A DNA stretch of 59,017 bases. Source: Aquabacterium sp. (GTDB lineage Bacteria > Pseudomonadota > Gammaproteobacteria > Burkholderiales > Burkholderiaceae_C). The notes beneath the pieces were generated by a model that saw only the letters and a list, made by a program, of their open reading frames with translations, made no database searches and was not told where the DNA came from. Made by a program: the position numbers and the translations under genes. The stretch is taken from positions 1 to 59,017 of the forward strand of contig NZ_JAIZVX010000004.1 of NCBI RefSeq assembly GCF_021768455.1, read 5' to 3'. Below are positions 17,363-26,547 of the stretch, in pieces (within the stretch, counting starts at the first letter, position 1; each line of letters starts with the position of its first letter).

Positions 17363-19268
17363 CCTCAACGGCCTGGGGCTGCCCGATGTGGCGACCCTGG
17401 CGCAACTGGCGAACCAGTTCTTCTCGGCCCTGCCTGGACAGGCACCCGCGCAGAACAAGGAGCCCGCCGGCCTGCCGCCTGGTCTGTCGCACCTGAGCTC
17501 GCCCTCCGCCGCTCACCCATTTGCCGTGCAGAACGTGCCCGCCAGCACGGCTGTCACGCCCCACAACCACCCAGCATCCGACGGCGGCTTCTCACCGAGC
17601 CTGGTGCCGGCGGCATCGCCCGCGGGCACAGCCTCGGCCAGCTCGCTGTTTGGGCAGAGCCTGCCTGGCATCGCCTCGGGTGTGCCCGGTGCGCCGGCCT
17701 ACGAAGGCCTGCCGCCCGTCCCGGCCGTGGCCGCGCCCGGCCAAGTCCCGCCGTCTTTCGGTGGCGACCTGCCGCTGAGCACCAACCCGGTGTCAAACAC
17801 CTCGGGGGTGCAGCCCATCCTGACGCTCAACCCGCTGGACTGGGGCTTGCCCAGCGACACCGAGTTGCGCGACCTGCTGGCCTTGCGCTCACCGAACCGC
17901 ACGCACGAGACCGGTCACGCCCTGGCCTCAGGCACGCCCAGCTACTATTTCCTGGGCCAAGGCCTGGAACGTGGGCAAAGCGGCATCCAGGTGCCGGGGC
18001 AGCAGCATCACGCCCTGTCACCACAGGCGCAGGGCTTCAAGCCCCCGTTTGACGTCAACCTCGTTCGGCGCGACTTCCCCGTGCTGCGCGAACGCGTCAA
18101 CGGCAAGCCCCTGGTCTGGCTCGACAACGCCGCCACAACCCACAAGCCCCAGTCGGTGATCGATCGCATCGCCTACTTCTACGCACACGAAAACTCGAAC
18201 ATCCACCGCGCGGCGCACGAGCTCGCGGCCCGCGCCACGGATGCTTACGAGGGTGCGCGCGAGAAGTGCCGCGGCTTCCTGAACGCACGCTCGGTCAACG
18301 AGATCATCTATGTGCGCGGCACAACGGAGGCCATCAACCTGGTCGCCAAGACCTGGGGCAAGGCGAACATCAAGTCGGGCGACGAGATCATCGTCAGCCA
18401 CCTGGAGCACCACGCCAACATCGTGCCCTGGCAGCAGCTGTGTGCCGAAACCGGGGCCAAGCTGCGTGTGATCCCGGTGGACGACGACGGCCAGGTGCTG
18501 CTGGACGAGTATGCCAAGTTGCTGAACCCACGCACCAGGCTGGTGTCGTTCACGCAGGTGTCGAACGCGCTGGGGACGGTCACGCCAGCCAGGCAGATGG
18601 TGGCCATGGCCCACAGTGCAGGCGCCAAGGTGCTGGTGGATGGAGCACAGTCGGTTTCGCACATGCGTGCCGACGTGATCGCACTGGACTGTGACTGGTT
18701 CGTCTTCTCTGGCCACAAGGTGTTCGGGCCCACCGGCATTGGTGTGCTGTATGGCAAGGAAGAGATCCTGAATGCCACCCCGCCCTGGCAAGGCGGCGGC
18801 AACATGATCAAGGACGTCACCTTCGAGCACACCGAGTACCACGACGCGCCCACACGCTTTGAGGCCGGTACCGGCAACATCGCGGACGCTGTGGGCCTGG
18901 GTGCGGCCATCGACTACGTGAACCGGTTTGGCATCGACAACATCGGCGCCTACGAACACCAGCTGCTGGTCTACGCCACACGCCTGTTGAAGGACGTGCC
19001 AGGGCTCAAGCTCATCGGCACGGCCCCCGACAAGGCCGCGGTGCTGTCCTTCACGCTCGCCGGGTACAAGACCGAGGAAGTGGGCGCAGCCCTCAACAAG
19101 GAAGGCGTGGCCGTGCGCTCTGGCCACCATTGCGCACAGCCCATCCTGCGGCGCTTCGGGCTGGAAGCCACCGTGCGCCCCTCGCTGGCCTTCTACAACA
19201 ACTGCGCAGACATCGACACCCTGGTGGCGACGCTGCACAGGCTGGCAGGCGGTCGCGGACGGGTTTGA
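17349..19268 (+). CDS. Encapsulin cargo cysteine desulfurase (SufS type) with disordered N-terminal extension
   Basis: A 639-residue protein in two parts. Residues 1 to about 230 are rich in Pro, Ala, Ser and Gly with few predicted folded parts. It contains short conserved-looking islands (LDWGLPSDTELRDLL, PSYYFLGQGLERG), the layout known for the domain that targets this enzyme into family 2A shells. From about 233 it is a complete group II cysteine desulfurase starting FDVNLVRRDFPVL. PLP lysine is K457 (FVFSGHKVFGPTG) and the persulfide-carrying cysteine is C595 (RSGHHCAQP). It liberates sulfane sulfur from cysteine inside the compartment. The start overlaps the shell gene by 14 bases. Confidence 0.93.
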   Translation: MSTSDLNGLGLPDVATLAQLANQFFSALPGQAPAQNKEPAGLPPGLSHLSSPSAAHPFAVQNVPASTAVTPHNHPASDGGFSPSLVPAASPAGTASASSLFGQSLPGIASGVPGAPAYEGLPPVPAVAAPGQVPPSFGGDLPLSTNPVSNTSGVQPILTLNPLDWGLPSDTELRDLLALRSPNRTHETGHALASGTPSYYFLGQGLERGQSGIQVPGQQHHALSPQAQGFKPPFDVNLVRRDFPVLRERVNGKPLVWLDNAATTHKPQSVIDRIAYFYAHENSNIHRAAHELAARATDAYEGAREKCRGFLNARSVNEIIYVRGTTEAINLVAKTWGKANIKSGDEIIVSHLEHHANIVPWQQLCAETGAKLRVIPVDDDGQVLLDEYAKLLNPRTRLVSFTQVSNALGTVTPARQMVAMAHSAGAKVLVDGAQSVSHMRADVIALDCDWFVFSGHKVFGPTGIGVLYGKEEILNATPPWQGGGNMIKDVTFEHTEYHDAPTRFEAGTGNIADAVGLGAAIDYVNRFGIDNIGAYEHQLLVYATRLLKDVPGLKLIGTAPDKAAVLSFTLAGYKTEEVGAALNKEGVAVRSGHHCAQPILRRFGLEATVRPSLAFYNNCADIDTLVATLHRLAGGRGRV

Positions 19269-19301
19269 GCACGCGGGCTCCGCGCCCGCATGCAGCCAGA
19301 T

Positions 19302-19327
19302 ACAGGGCTCCCGCTTGGGAGCCCTGT
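19302..19327 (+). terminator. Hairpin between convergent transcripts
   Basis: ACAGGGCTCCC and GGGAGCCCTGT form a perfect 11-bp stem with a four-base loop, 34 bases after the desulfurase stop. Only a weak T tract follows; it probably serves both the encapsulin operon and the minus-strand operon end. Confidence 0.7.
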
Positions 19328-19343
19328 TCCTTGGTGGGCGCCA

Positions 19344-19895
19344 TCAGACCTGCGGACGGTAGCTCAGCCTGGGCATCCACAACAGAGCGCCGACCGAACC
19401 CAAGGTGACCAGGCCCGTGAGCCACACAGCCGGAGAGTCGAGCTGGGCCTGAAGGGGGTAGATGCGCAGGAGCGCCCCCACCGCCACCGCATTGCTGGTG
19501 GCAACCAGGATGGCCGCGGTGTAGTCGTGGAAGCGCCGCGCACGGTTGGCGCCGTCCGACCACTGTGGATCGGTGTTGTAGCTGGGCAGTGCGTTGTGGG
19601 CGTTGTCGAGTCGCTCCAGCGTCGAGAGGAAGCTGCGCAGATTGGTCAGCGCACGCTCGATCTTGTAGTTCAGGAACACCAGGCACAAGGACGACACCGG
19701 AAAGCCCAGGACCAGCCACTCCACCGGCACACGCTGAGCGGGATTGTCTGGACGGAACGCGACCAAGGCGGCCAGCAAGCCCAGCACCAGCGTGATGTAA
19801 AGCGACAGCGCCTGCTGCCGCTGGGCAATGCGCGCATTGAGTTCGTTGGACGCGGCGATGAAGCGGTAATTGGCGTCGACCTTGGTGGCGCTCAT
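19344..19895 (-). CDS. Membrane protein of unknown function, coupled to the sulfatase gene
   Basis: A 183-residue protein with four predicted membrane segments in two hairpins (about 27-46, 57-77, 128-150 and 158-177), separated by a charged loop of about 50 residues (ERALTNLRSFLSTLERLDN). The two-hairpin layout faintly resembles 2TM SLATT-type proteins but no family is recognised with confidence. Its ATG overlaps the sulfatase stop (ATGA), making it the last gene of the ccm-FGE-sulfatase operon. It could be a partner or a retained neighbour; no function is claimed. Confidence 0.6.
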   Translation of the reverse strand: MSATKVDANYRFIAASNELNARIAQRQQALSLYITLVLGLLAALVAFRPDNPAQRVPVEWLVLGFPVSSLCLVFLNYKIERALTNLRSFLSTLERLDNAHNALPSYNTDPQWSDGANRARRFHDYTAAILVATSNAVAVGALLRIYPLQAQLDSPAVWLTGLVTLGSVGALLWMPRLSYRPQV

Positions 19896-21613
19896 GGCTG
19901 ATCGGCCTTGATGAGCTGCTCAAAGTAGGACTGGCTGCCATAGCTGCGTGCAATGCGCTCGGACAAGCCCGGGATCTCTTGCACCCCGTTTTCTTGCACA
20001 TAGGCACCGTAGCCCTTCAACAGTTCGGCCAGCTTTTCCGGATGCTGGGCGGCGAGGTCCTGCTGCTCGGCACGATCGTTCTTCAGATTGAAGAGCTGCC
20101 ACTGCCCTGTGCCAAAAGGCTGGACGCCGTAAACGATTTTCCAATCACCCTGGCGATAGGCCTTGCGACCGAAGAGCTCCCATCCTTTGTCGAAGCGCTC
20201 ACCACGGGCATCCTGTTGGCCGCTGAGCAATGGCAGCAACGATCGGCCTTGCAGCGCAGGGGCAGGCACATCGCCCACACGTTCTGGATAGCGCACACCG
20301 GCGAGTTGGAGGATGGTGGGTGCCAGATCGGTCACATGACCGGGAACGGCGCTGATCTGACCACCAGCCGGCTTCGAGGGAAAGCGCACGATGGCAGGGA
20401 CCGTCGTGCCGCCTTCCTGGCTGTAGCCCTTGAAGGCACTGAAGGGCAGCGCGCTGATCTGAGCCCAGTTGGGGCCATAGCCCGCGTAGGAACTGGCTGC
20501 GCCCAGGTTGGCCAGGCTGTTGTCACGAGGGATCACAGATGGCCGCCCTTCGACGTTGGCGCCCTCCGCGCCGTTGTCGGAGATGAAGACGATCAGCGTG
20601 TTGTCGTACTGGCCAGAGGCCTTGAGTTGCGCAATCACCTTGCCGACGTTCTGGTCAAGCAGGTCAACCATGGCGGCATAGATCGCCATGCGCCGTGCCT
20701 CCTGCTTCTGCTGCGCGGGGCTGAGGCGATTCCAGCGAGGGAAATTGGGCGAAGGCGGCGCAGGCTGGAAGTCTTTGGGCAGGATGCCCAGTGCTTTCTG
20801 GCGTGCGATGCGCTCGGCGCGCAGGGCGTCATAACCCGCTTCGTAGCGGTGTTCGTACTTGGCGATGACGTCGGCTGGTGCCTGCAGGGGCCAGTGCGGG
20901 GCCGTGAAGGTCAGGTAGGCGAAAAAGGGCTTCTCATCGCCCTGCCCTGCCTTCAGGTACGAGACCAACTTGTCAGCGTAAAAGTTGCTGGAATAAAAAT
21001 CCGCCGGCACGGTGGTCAGCTTGCCGTCTTCTCGGTACCAGGGGTTGGCCGGGTCGATCTTCGTGTTCCAGGGTTGGGCCACGTGATCGTCGGCACCACG
21101 CAGCAAGGCAAAGGACTTCTCAAAGCCCCTGGCGGCCGGGCTCAGGGCTTCGGTCAAGCCCAGGTGCCACTTGCCAGCCATGTAGGTGCGATAGCCCGCC
21201 TGGCGCAAAAGTTGAGGAAATGGCAGCACCCGCTCATTGAGGTAGCCCTCGTAGCCTGGCTTGCCGCGCTGCTCTTCCACGGTGAGCTCGGCCATGCTGC
21301 CCAAGCCGGCAAGGTGGTTGTCGACACCGGACAGCAGCATGGACCGGGTGGGCGAGCAGGTCGCTGCGGTGTGAAAGTCCGTCAGGCGCAGACCTTCGCG
21401 TGCCAGGGCATCGAGGTTGGGCGTGCTGATCTCTCCACCAAAGGCGCCGAGGTCGGAGAAGCCGAGGTCGTCGGCGACGATGAGCAGCACGTTGGGCCGT
21501 GCAGCAGGCTTGCTGGCAGGCAGGTCTGCCGCCGAGGCCTGGATGCCCAACATGGCAACCGTCAGGCCGACCAAAGAAGAAATGAACGAGCGACGCAGGA
21601 TCGGTGTGCGCAT
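19892..21613 (-). CDS. atsA: Exported type I arylsulfatase (AtsA-like)
   Basis: Hydrolyses sulfate esters to release sulfate. The mature part closely follows the Pseudomonas AtsA pattern: metal ligands D48-D49 in LLIVADDLGFSDLGAFGG, the maturation motif C86-S-P-T-R90 whose cysteine is converted to formylglycine, MAGKWHLGL, APHWPLQAP and FISDNGAEG. Unlike cytosolic AtsA it begins with a signal peptide of about 28 residues (MRTPILRRSFISS...IQASA). The twin arginine followed by SF makes a Tat route possible. ATG at 21613 is chosen for the signal peptide. It lies 55 bases after the FGE gene, so modifier and target are co-transcribed. Confidence 0.93.
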   Translation of the reverse strand: MRTPILRRSFISSLVGLTVAMLGIQASAADLPASKPAARPNVLLIVADDLGFSDLGAFGGEISTPNLDALAREGLRLTDFHTAATCSPTRSMLLSGVDNHLAGLGSMAELTVEEQRGKPGYEGYLNERVLPFPQLLRQAGYRTYMAGKWHLGLTEALSPAARGFEKSFALLRGADDHVAQPWNTKIDPANPWYREDGKLTTVPADFYSSNFYADKLVSYLKAGQGDEKPFFAYLTFTAPHWPLQAPADVIAKYEHRYEAGYDALRAERIARQKALGILPKDFQPAPPSPNFPRWNRLSPAQQKQEARRMAIYAAMVDLLDQNVGKVIAQLKASGQYDNTLIVFISDNGAEGANVEGRPSVIPRDNSLANLGAASSYAGYGPNWAQISALPFSAFKGYSQEGGTTVPAIVRFPSKPAGGQISAVPGHVTDLAPTILQLAGVRYPERVGDVPAPALQGRSLLPLLSGQQDARGERFDKGWELFGRKAYRQGDWKIVYGVQPFGTGQWQLFNLKNDRAEQQDLAAQHPEKLAELLKGYGAYVQENGVQEIPGLSERIARSYGSQSYFEQLIKADQP

Positions 21614-21668
21614 GGGTGTTCCTGACTCAGGCAGGCTGAAAGAGTGGTTGAACAGAAAGTGGAGCGCC

Positions 21669-22661
21669 TCATCGGCGCGATACGGTGCGAAAGCCAACGT
21701 GAGCGGTCGGCAGATCGGGTTCCTGCGCCTCGCGCGCCGATGCGCGGTAGCGCACGCAGTAGTCGGGAGAACAAAGAAAGGAGCCGCCTTTGATGACGGC
21801 CTTTGCGGACAGATCGCCCCGGGGGCCATGAGCCTGTCCCCAACCGCTCACCAGGGCCACATCCCCGTTGGCATGGGGCTGGCGAGCCCCACTGTGGTTG
21901 TCCCGCGTCCACTCCCAGACGTTGCCGATCATGTCGTAGAGCCCCAGCGCGTTGGGCGCATAGCAGCCCACCGCAGCCAGTCCGGCATGGCCGTCTTCGC
22001 CCGTATCGAGCAAGGGGAAGTTGCCCTGCCAGTAGTTGGCGGTGGGGCGACCTCGTGCGTCACGTGGACCGGCCTCGATTCGCCGGGTGGCGCTGCGGGC
22101 CTTGGCCGCGTGCTCCCATTCCGCCTCCGTCGGCAGGTCTCGGCCCAGCCAGCGGGCATAAGCCAAGGCGTCTGCGCGCGTCACCAGGACCACTGGCTCG
22201 GTTTCGTGCCCCTGGATGCTGCTGCCAGGCCCACGGGGCTGACGCCAGTTGGCGCCGCGGGCGAAGCGCCACCAGGCCACGGGGCGTGAACGCAGCGTCT
22301 CTTCATCGGGTACCTCGAAGATGGCTGCGCCACCCTGCAGCTCTGCATCGGTGACGTGGCCCGTCGCGCGCACGAAGGCCGCAAACTGGCCATTGGTGAC
22401 CTCGGTGCGGTCCATCCAGAATCCCTGAACCTGCACACTCAGACGTGGACCTTCATCGGCATAGCCGTCGTCAGAGCCCAGGACCGAGAGCCCCCCCGGC
22501 ACCCAGACTTGACCCGCGTGGCTGTGAGGGACCAGGGCCATGGGTTTGAGTGCGGCGGCACCACAGGTGGCACCGTGTGCCGATGTACTCAAGCTCAGAG
22601 CCACGAGTCCGCCGGCAAGGAACAAGGCAATGCAGGGCCGCCAGGCAAACATGAAGCTCAT
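21669..22661 (-). CDS. Formylglycine-generating enzyme (SUMF1/FGE), exported form
   Basis: Oxidises the CxPxR cysteine of sulfatases to formylglycine using oxygen and copper. The 330-residue protein has the whole FGE-sulfatase fold: GGLSVLGSDDGYADEGPR, FWMDRTEVTNGQFAAFV, DLPTEAEWEHAAK, GNVWEWTRDN and KGGSFLCSPDYCVRYR. Both active-site cysteines are present (about C297 and C302), as in human and actinobacterial FGE, so it should be active. It begins with an apparent Sec signal peptide (residues 1-30, ending STSAHG), unusual for bacterial FGE, which is normally cytosolic. The start overlaps the ccmI stop by ATGA, tying it to the cytochrome c maturation operon. Confidence 0.9.
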   Translation of the reverse strand: MSFMFAWRPCIALFLAGGLVALSLSTSAHGATCGAAALKPMALVPHSHAGQVWVPGGLSVLGSDDGYADEGPRLSVQVQGFWMDRTEVTNGQFAAFVRATGHVTDAELQGGAAIFEVPDEETLRSRPVAWWRFARGANWRQPRGPGSSIQGHETEPVVLVTRADALAYARWLGRDLPTEAEWEHAAKARSATRRIEAGPRDARGRPTANYWQGNFPLLDTGEDGHAGLAAVGCYAPNALGLYDMIGNVWEWTRDNHSGARQPHANGDVALVSGWGQAHGPRGDLSAKAVIKGGSFLCSPDYCVRYRASAREAQEPDLPTAHVGFRTVSRR

Positions 22662-23422
22662 GGCTGACTGCCCTTGGGCTGCGTCGACGACAGCAGACTG
22701 CGGGCCTTGGCCACATTCGCCTGGATGGAGGCCCGCATGTCGGCATCGGGCGGCACCAGGGTCAGCAGCTTTTCCCATTGCGCGATGGCGGTCTTGTAAT
22801 CATGCTTCTCGTAAGCCACGCTGCCCGACAAGGCCAAGGCCTGCGGGTGTTCGGGCGAGAGCTTCAAGGCCTGGGCGATCACCACCTCAGGCTTGCCAAC
22901 CAGGGTGCGGCCTTCTGCCATGCCCAGGGCCACGGCGTAGTCCATCAACAGGTCGGCGTCCACAGGCACCAGCTTCAGGATTTGCTCATAGGCCGCCACG
23001 GCATCCGGAAAGCGACCCAATGTTTCGTAGGACCTGGCCAGCATGCGCCAGCCTTGTTCGTCTTGCGGCGCTTTTTCCAGCTTGGCGGCCAGACGGGCCA
23101 CCATGCCTTCGATCTGTGCCTGGGTCATGCCCCCCCCGGCTGCCACCGGTGGAGCGCCGCCGGGCGACGACTGTGCCGGCGCCTGCACCTCGGTTTCAGG
23201 TGGGTGCGCCCCCGGAGACACCAAGAGACCCTGAGGCTGCCCCACCGCGGCATACAGGAGAGCAGACAAGGCCAGCAGCGACACAGACAGCCCCACGGCC
23301 AGGCCTTTGCGCGGCGGCATCACCACCTCCGTCACCCCTGAGGGGTTGCGCCACAGAGGCACCGAGACAACCACCGTCGCCAGGGCCCACAAGGCCAGGC
23401 AGGCAAAGACAAAACCGATCAT
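22658..23422 (-). CDS. ccmI: Cytochrome c maturation protein CcmI (TPR domain)
   Basis: Chaperones apocytochrome c for heme ligation. The 254-residue protein has two N-terminal membrane segments (about 2-22 and 42-62) and a periplasmic TPR domain (LARSYETLGRFPDAVAAYEQIL, LSGSVAYEKHDYKTAIAQWEKLL). A glycine/proline-rich linker (about 70-105) joins them. Both ends overlap neighbours by four bases, ccmH upstream and the FGE gene downstream. Confidence 0.92.
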   Translation of the reverse strand: MIGFVFACLALWALATVVVSVPLWRNPSGVTEVVMPPRKGLAVGLSVSLLALSALLYAAVGQPQGLLVSPGAHPPETEVQAPAQSSPGGAPPVAAGGGMTQAQIEGMVARLAAKLEKAPQDEQGWRMLARSYETLGRFPDAVAAYEQILKLVPVDADLLMDYAVALGMAEGRTLVGKPEVVIAQALKLSPEHPQALALSGSVAYEKHDYKTAIAQWEKLLTLVPPDADMRASIQANVAKARSLLSSTQPKGSQP

Positions 23423-23913
23423 GAGCGGAGGCTTTCTGGTTTGGGAGAGGTCGAGGGCAGGCCGTCGTCATCCAGCACGCTGTCACCCTCCTCGTCGAGG
23501 TTGTGTGCGCCGCCCAGACGCCTCGCACGCCAGTGCAGCGCAAGGAGGCCCGCTCCCAGGGCAAACAAGAGGACCGGTCCCATCCACAGCAGGGCCGTGA
23601 CCCCGCTGACCGGTGGCCGATAGAGGACGAAGTCGCCATAGCGCTCGACCATGAAGTCGCGCACCTGCTGGTCGCTCGCACCCTGAGCCAATTGTTCGCG
23701 CACGATCTGCTTGAGTTGCATGGCCAGCGGCGCCTGCGAATCCGCCACCGTCTGGTTTTGGCAGACGAGGCAGCGCAGTTCGGATGCCAGCCGGTTCACG
23801 TGTTCGTCCAGGGCTGGATCGATGGTCTTCTGGGCCTGCGCTGTGCTTGCCAGCACGGTGAGGCAGGCCAGCAAGACACCCAGCCACAAGGCCTTCAAGG
23901 TCCTCAAGGCCAT
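23419..23913 (-). CDS. ccmH: Cytochrome c maturation protein CcmH (thiol-oxidoreductase subunit)
   Basis: Keeps apocytochrome CxxCH thiols reduced for heme attachment. The 164-residue product has a signal peptide, the LRCLVCQNQ motif with C48 and C51, the three-helix domain ending RYGDFVLYRPP, and one C-terminal membrane segment. The ATG at 23913 is chosen because it gives a clean signal peptide (MALRTLKALWLGVLLACL). A GTG at 23985 overlapping the ccmG stop would add 24 residues and is possible. Confidence 0.9.
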   Translation of the reverse strand: MALRTLKALWLGVLLACLTVLASTAQAQKTIDPALDEHVNRLASELRCLVCQNQTVADSQAPLAMQLKQIVREQLAQGASDQQVRDFMVERYGDFVLYRPPVSGVTALLWMGPVLLFALGAGLLALHWRARRLGGAHNLDEEGDSVLDDDGLPSTSPKPESLRS

Positions 23914-23977
23914 CCAGGCGGAGGAAGCAGAGATCCCGCGAAGGTGCAGGGACTGCGCCGCCAACACGTTGAGCCGC

Positions 23978-24520
23978 TCAGCCACGTTGCAACGCCTTCA
24001 CCAGAGGCAGGATCTCCCGCTCCAGCACCTCTTGGGTCAGCGGGCCGGCATGGCGCAGTCGCACGCGCCCCTGCTTGTCGATCAGGAAGGTTTCTGGCAC
24101 GCCATAGACGCCCAGATCGATGCCGGTGCGGCCGTCTGCGTCCACCGCGGTGAAGGCATATGGGTCGCCATGGTCGCTCAGCCAGCGAAGGCCCGGCTCG
24201 CGCTGGTCCTGGTAATTGAGGCCGATCAGCGGCACGCTCTTTTGCTGGGCCAAGCCCAACAAGACCGGATGCTCTTCGCGGCAAGCCTGGCACCACGACG
24301 CCCACACATTCAGCAGCCAGACCTGCCCTTTGAGTTCAACCGGGCTGAAGCGCGCCTCGGCATCGGACAGACGCGGGAGGGAAAAGGCAGGCACGGGCTT
24401 GCCCACGCGCGCCGAAGGCAAGGCCTCGCTGGGATCGTGACGCAGCCCCAGCCACAAGGTGAGCGCCAAGCCGGCGAACAGTGCCAGCGGCAGGATGGAT
24501 TTCAGGTGAGAGGTTTTCAT
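23978..24520 (-). CDS. ccmG: Thiol:disulfide interchange protein CcmG/DsbE
   Basis: Membrane-anchored periplasmic thioredoxin that reduces apocytochrome c or CcmH. 180 residues: one N-terminal anchor (about 8-26), a thioredoxin domain with the WCxxC motif (WASWCQAC, C77 and C80) and the GVPETFLID cis-proline region. The start is the ATG at 24520 (MKTSHLKS), six bases beyond the end of ccmF. Confidence 0.93.
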   Translation of the reverse strand: MKTSHLKSILPLALFAGLALTLWLGLRHDPSEALPSARVGKPVPAFSLPRLSDAEARFSPVELKGQVWLLNVWASWCQACREEHPVLLGLAQQKSVPLIGLNYQDQREPGLRWLSDHGDPYAFTAVDADGRTGIDLGVYGVPETFLIDKQGRVRLRHAGPLTQEVLEREILPLVKALQRG

Positions 24521-24525
24521 GCGGC

Positions 24526-26547
24526 TCAGATCCGGGTGCGGGCGGCCAGTGCCACGTCGTCGGCGTGCCATGTGGCACTGTCAGCGCCAGAGGCCGGCAC
24601 GCGAGAAGCCTGGGCCTTGCGCTGCCGATAGCGGCGGTCGCTGGCGGCCAGGACACCACCGAGCGCCATCAAAAGGCAGCCGCTCCAGACACCCGCCATG
24701 AAGGGCTTGACCTGCACACGCACGCCCCAACGCCCATCGGGTGCGGCCTCGCCCAGAGACACATAGAGGTCGCGGCTGAAGCGACGGTCGATGGCGGCCT
24801 CGGTCATGGGCATGCGCTGCACGGTGTAGATGCGTTTCTCGGGATGCAAGGTCGCCACCTTTTGACCGTCGCGTTGAACCTCGAAGGTGGCTCGCGCTGC
24901 AATGAAGTTCGGGCCATTGCGGCGTGTCAGCTCCGTGAACGTGAAACGGTGGCCACCGACCTGCACCGTGTCGCCCAGCTGCAGGCTGGCGTCCTGGGCG
25001 TGATCCAGACCCCTGACCAGGGTCGCGCCCAGCACAAACACCGCAATGCCGGCATGGGCCACCACCATGCCCCAAAAGGACAGAGGCACCGAGCGCGCGC
25101 GCTGCAGGAAACCCGCGAGCGCTGCCCCGCCCGCCAGCCGCTGGCCCACGTGGTGACCGGTGCCCAGCAGGATCCACAAGGCCAGCAGGCTGCCCAGCGC
25201 CACACCCACAGAGGCTTGCAGGGCCACGGAAACGCCCAGCGCAGCCAGCACGGAAACCGCCAGGACAAGCCGCAGTTCACGCCAGACCCGAGGGGCATCG
25301 GCCTGCTTCCAGGCGGCATAGGGGCCCACCACGATCAGGATGAGCACCGGCACCATCAGGGGCACGAAAACGGCCTCGAAATACGGTGGCCCCACCGAGA
25401 TCTTGCCAAGCCCCAGTGCGTCAATCGCCAGCGGATACAGCGTGCCGAGCAACACGGTGCCCGCGCTCACCAGCAGGAACACGTTGTTGAGCAGGAGCAG
25501 AGACTCACGGGAAAACAGGGCAAATCGGCCACCCAGGCCCACCTTGGGCGCGCGCCAGGCGTAAAGAGACAAAGAGCCCCCGATGACACAGACCAGGAAG
25601 GCCAGGATGTAGAGGCCCCGGCGCGGATCCGAAGCAAAGGCATGCACCGAGGTCAGCACCCCGGAGCGGACCAGGAAGGTGCCCAGCAAGGACAGCGAAA
25701 ACGCGAGGATGGCCAGCAGCACGGTCCAGTTCTTGAAGCTGCCGCGCTTTTCGGTCACCGCCAGCGAGTGAAGCAGCGCGGTGCCGACCAGCCACGGCAT
25801 GAAGGACGCGTTCTCGACCGCATCCCAGAACCACCAGCCGCCCCAACCCAGCTCGTAGTAGGCCCAAAAGCTGCCCAGCAGGATGCCCAGAGTCAGAAAG
25901 ACCCAGGCCCAGAGTGTCCAGGGCCGGGACCATTTGGCCCAGGCCGCGTCCAGTTGCCCGCCCAGCAAGGCGGCGATGGCAAAGGCGAAGGCGACCGAAA
26001 AGCCCACATAGCCCATGTACAGCAAGGGCGGGTGGAAGATCATGCCGGCGTCCTGCAGCAGCGGGTTCAGGTCCTTGCCATCGGGCGCAGCGGGCAAAAG
26101 GCGATCAAAAGGATTGGACGTGAGCAAAGTGAAGCTCAGGAACCCCACGCTGATGAGGCCCAGCACCGCCAACACACGGGCGACGGCCACGTCGGGCAGT
26201 TGCCGACTGAAGGTCGCCACGGCCACCGTCCAGGACACCAGCATCAGTTGCCACAGCAACAACGACCCCTCATGCCCACCCCACACAGCCGCAATGCGGA
26301 AGTGCAAAGGCAGGGCCGAGTTCGCGTTGCCCGCCACATAGGCCACCGAATAGTCGTTGCGCACGAAGGCCGAGACCAGCAGGCCAAAAGCCAACACCAC
26401 AAAGACCGCCTGCCCCCATGCCAGCGGACGGGCCAGGGCGGTCAGCCGGGTGTCGCCTTTCCAGGCGCCCCAAAGCGGAAAGACCCCCAGGATCAAGGCC
26501 AGCCCCAAGGCCAGGCTCAAGGCCACATGGCCCAATTCTGGAATCAT
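24526..26547 (-). CDS. ccmF: Cytochrome c heme lyase subunit CcmF
   Basis: Polytopic inner-membrane protein of 673 residues that, with CcmH, ligates heme to the apocytochrome. The tryptophan-rich WWD-type heme site [18 protein letters not shown] lies near residue 232, and many hydrophobic segments surround it. A large periplasmic loop stands near the C-terminus, as in the family. The start overlaps ccmE by ATGA. Confidence 0.95.
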   Translation of the reverse strand: MIPELGHVALSLALGLALILGVFPLWGAWKGDTRLTALARPLAWGQAVFVVLAFGLLVSAFVRNDYSVAYVAGNANSALPLHFRIAAVWGGHEGSLLLWQLMLVSWTVAVATFSRQLPDVAVARVLAVLGLISVGFLSFTLLTSNPFDRLLPAAPDGKDLNPLLQDAGMIFHPPLLYMGYVGFSVAFAFAIAALLGGQLDAAWAKWSRPWTLWAWVFLTLGILLGSFWAYYELGWGGWWFWDAVENASFMPWLVGTALLHSLAVTEKRGSFKNWTVLLAILAFSLSLLGTFLVRSGVLTSVHAFASDPRRGLYILAFLVCVIGGSLSLYAWRAPKVGLGGRFALFSRESLLLLNNVFLLVSAGTVLLGTLYPLAIDALGLGKISVGPPYFEAVFVPLMVPVLILIVVGPYAAWKQADAPRVWRELRLVLAVSVLAALGVSVALQASVGVALGSLLALWILLGTGHHVGQRLAGGAALAGFLQRARSVPLSFWGMVVAHAGIAVFVLGATLVRGLDHAQDASLQLGDTVQVGGHRFTFTELTRRNGPNFIAARATFEVQRDGQKVATLHPEKRIYTVQRMPMTEAAIDRRFSRDLYVSLGEAAPDGRWGVRVQVKPFMAGVWSGCLLMALGGVLAASDRRYRQRKAQASRVPASGADSATWHADDVALAARTRI

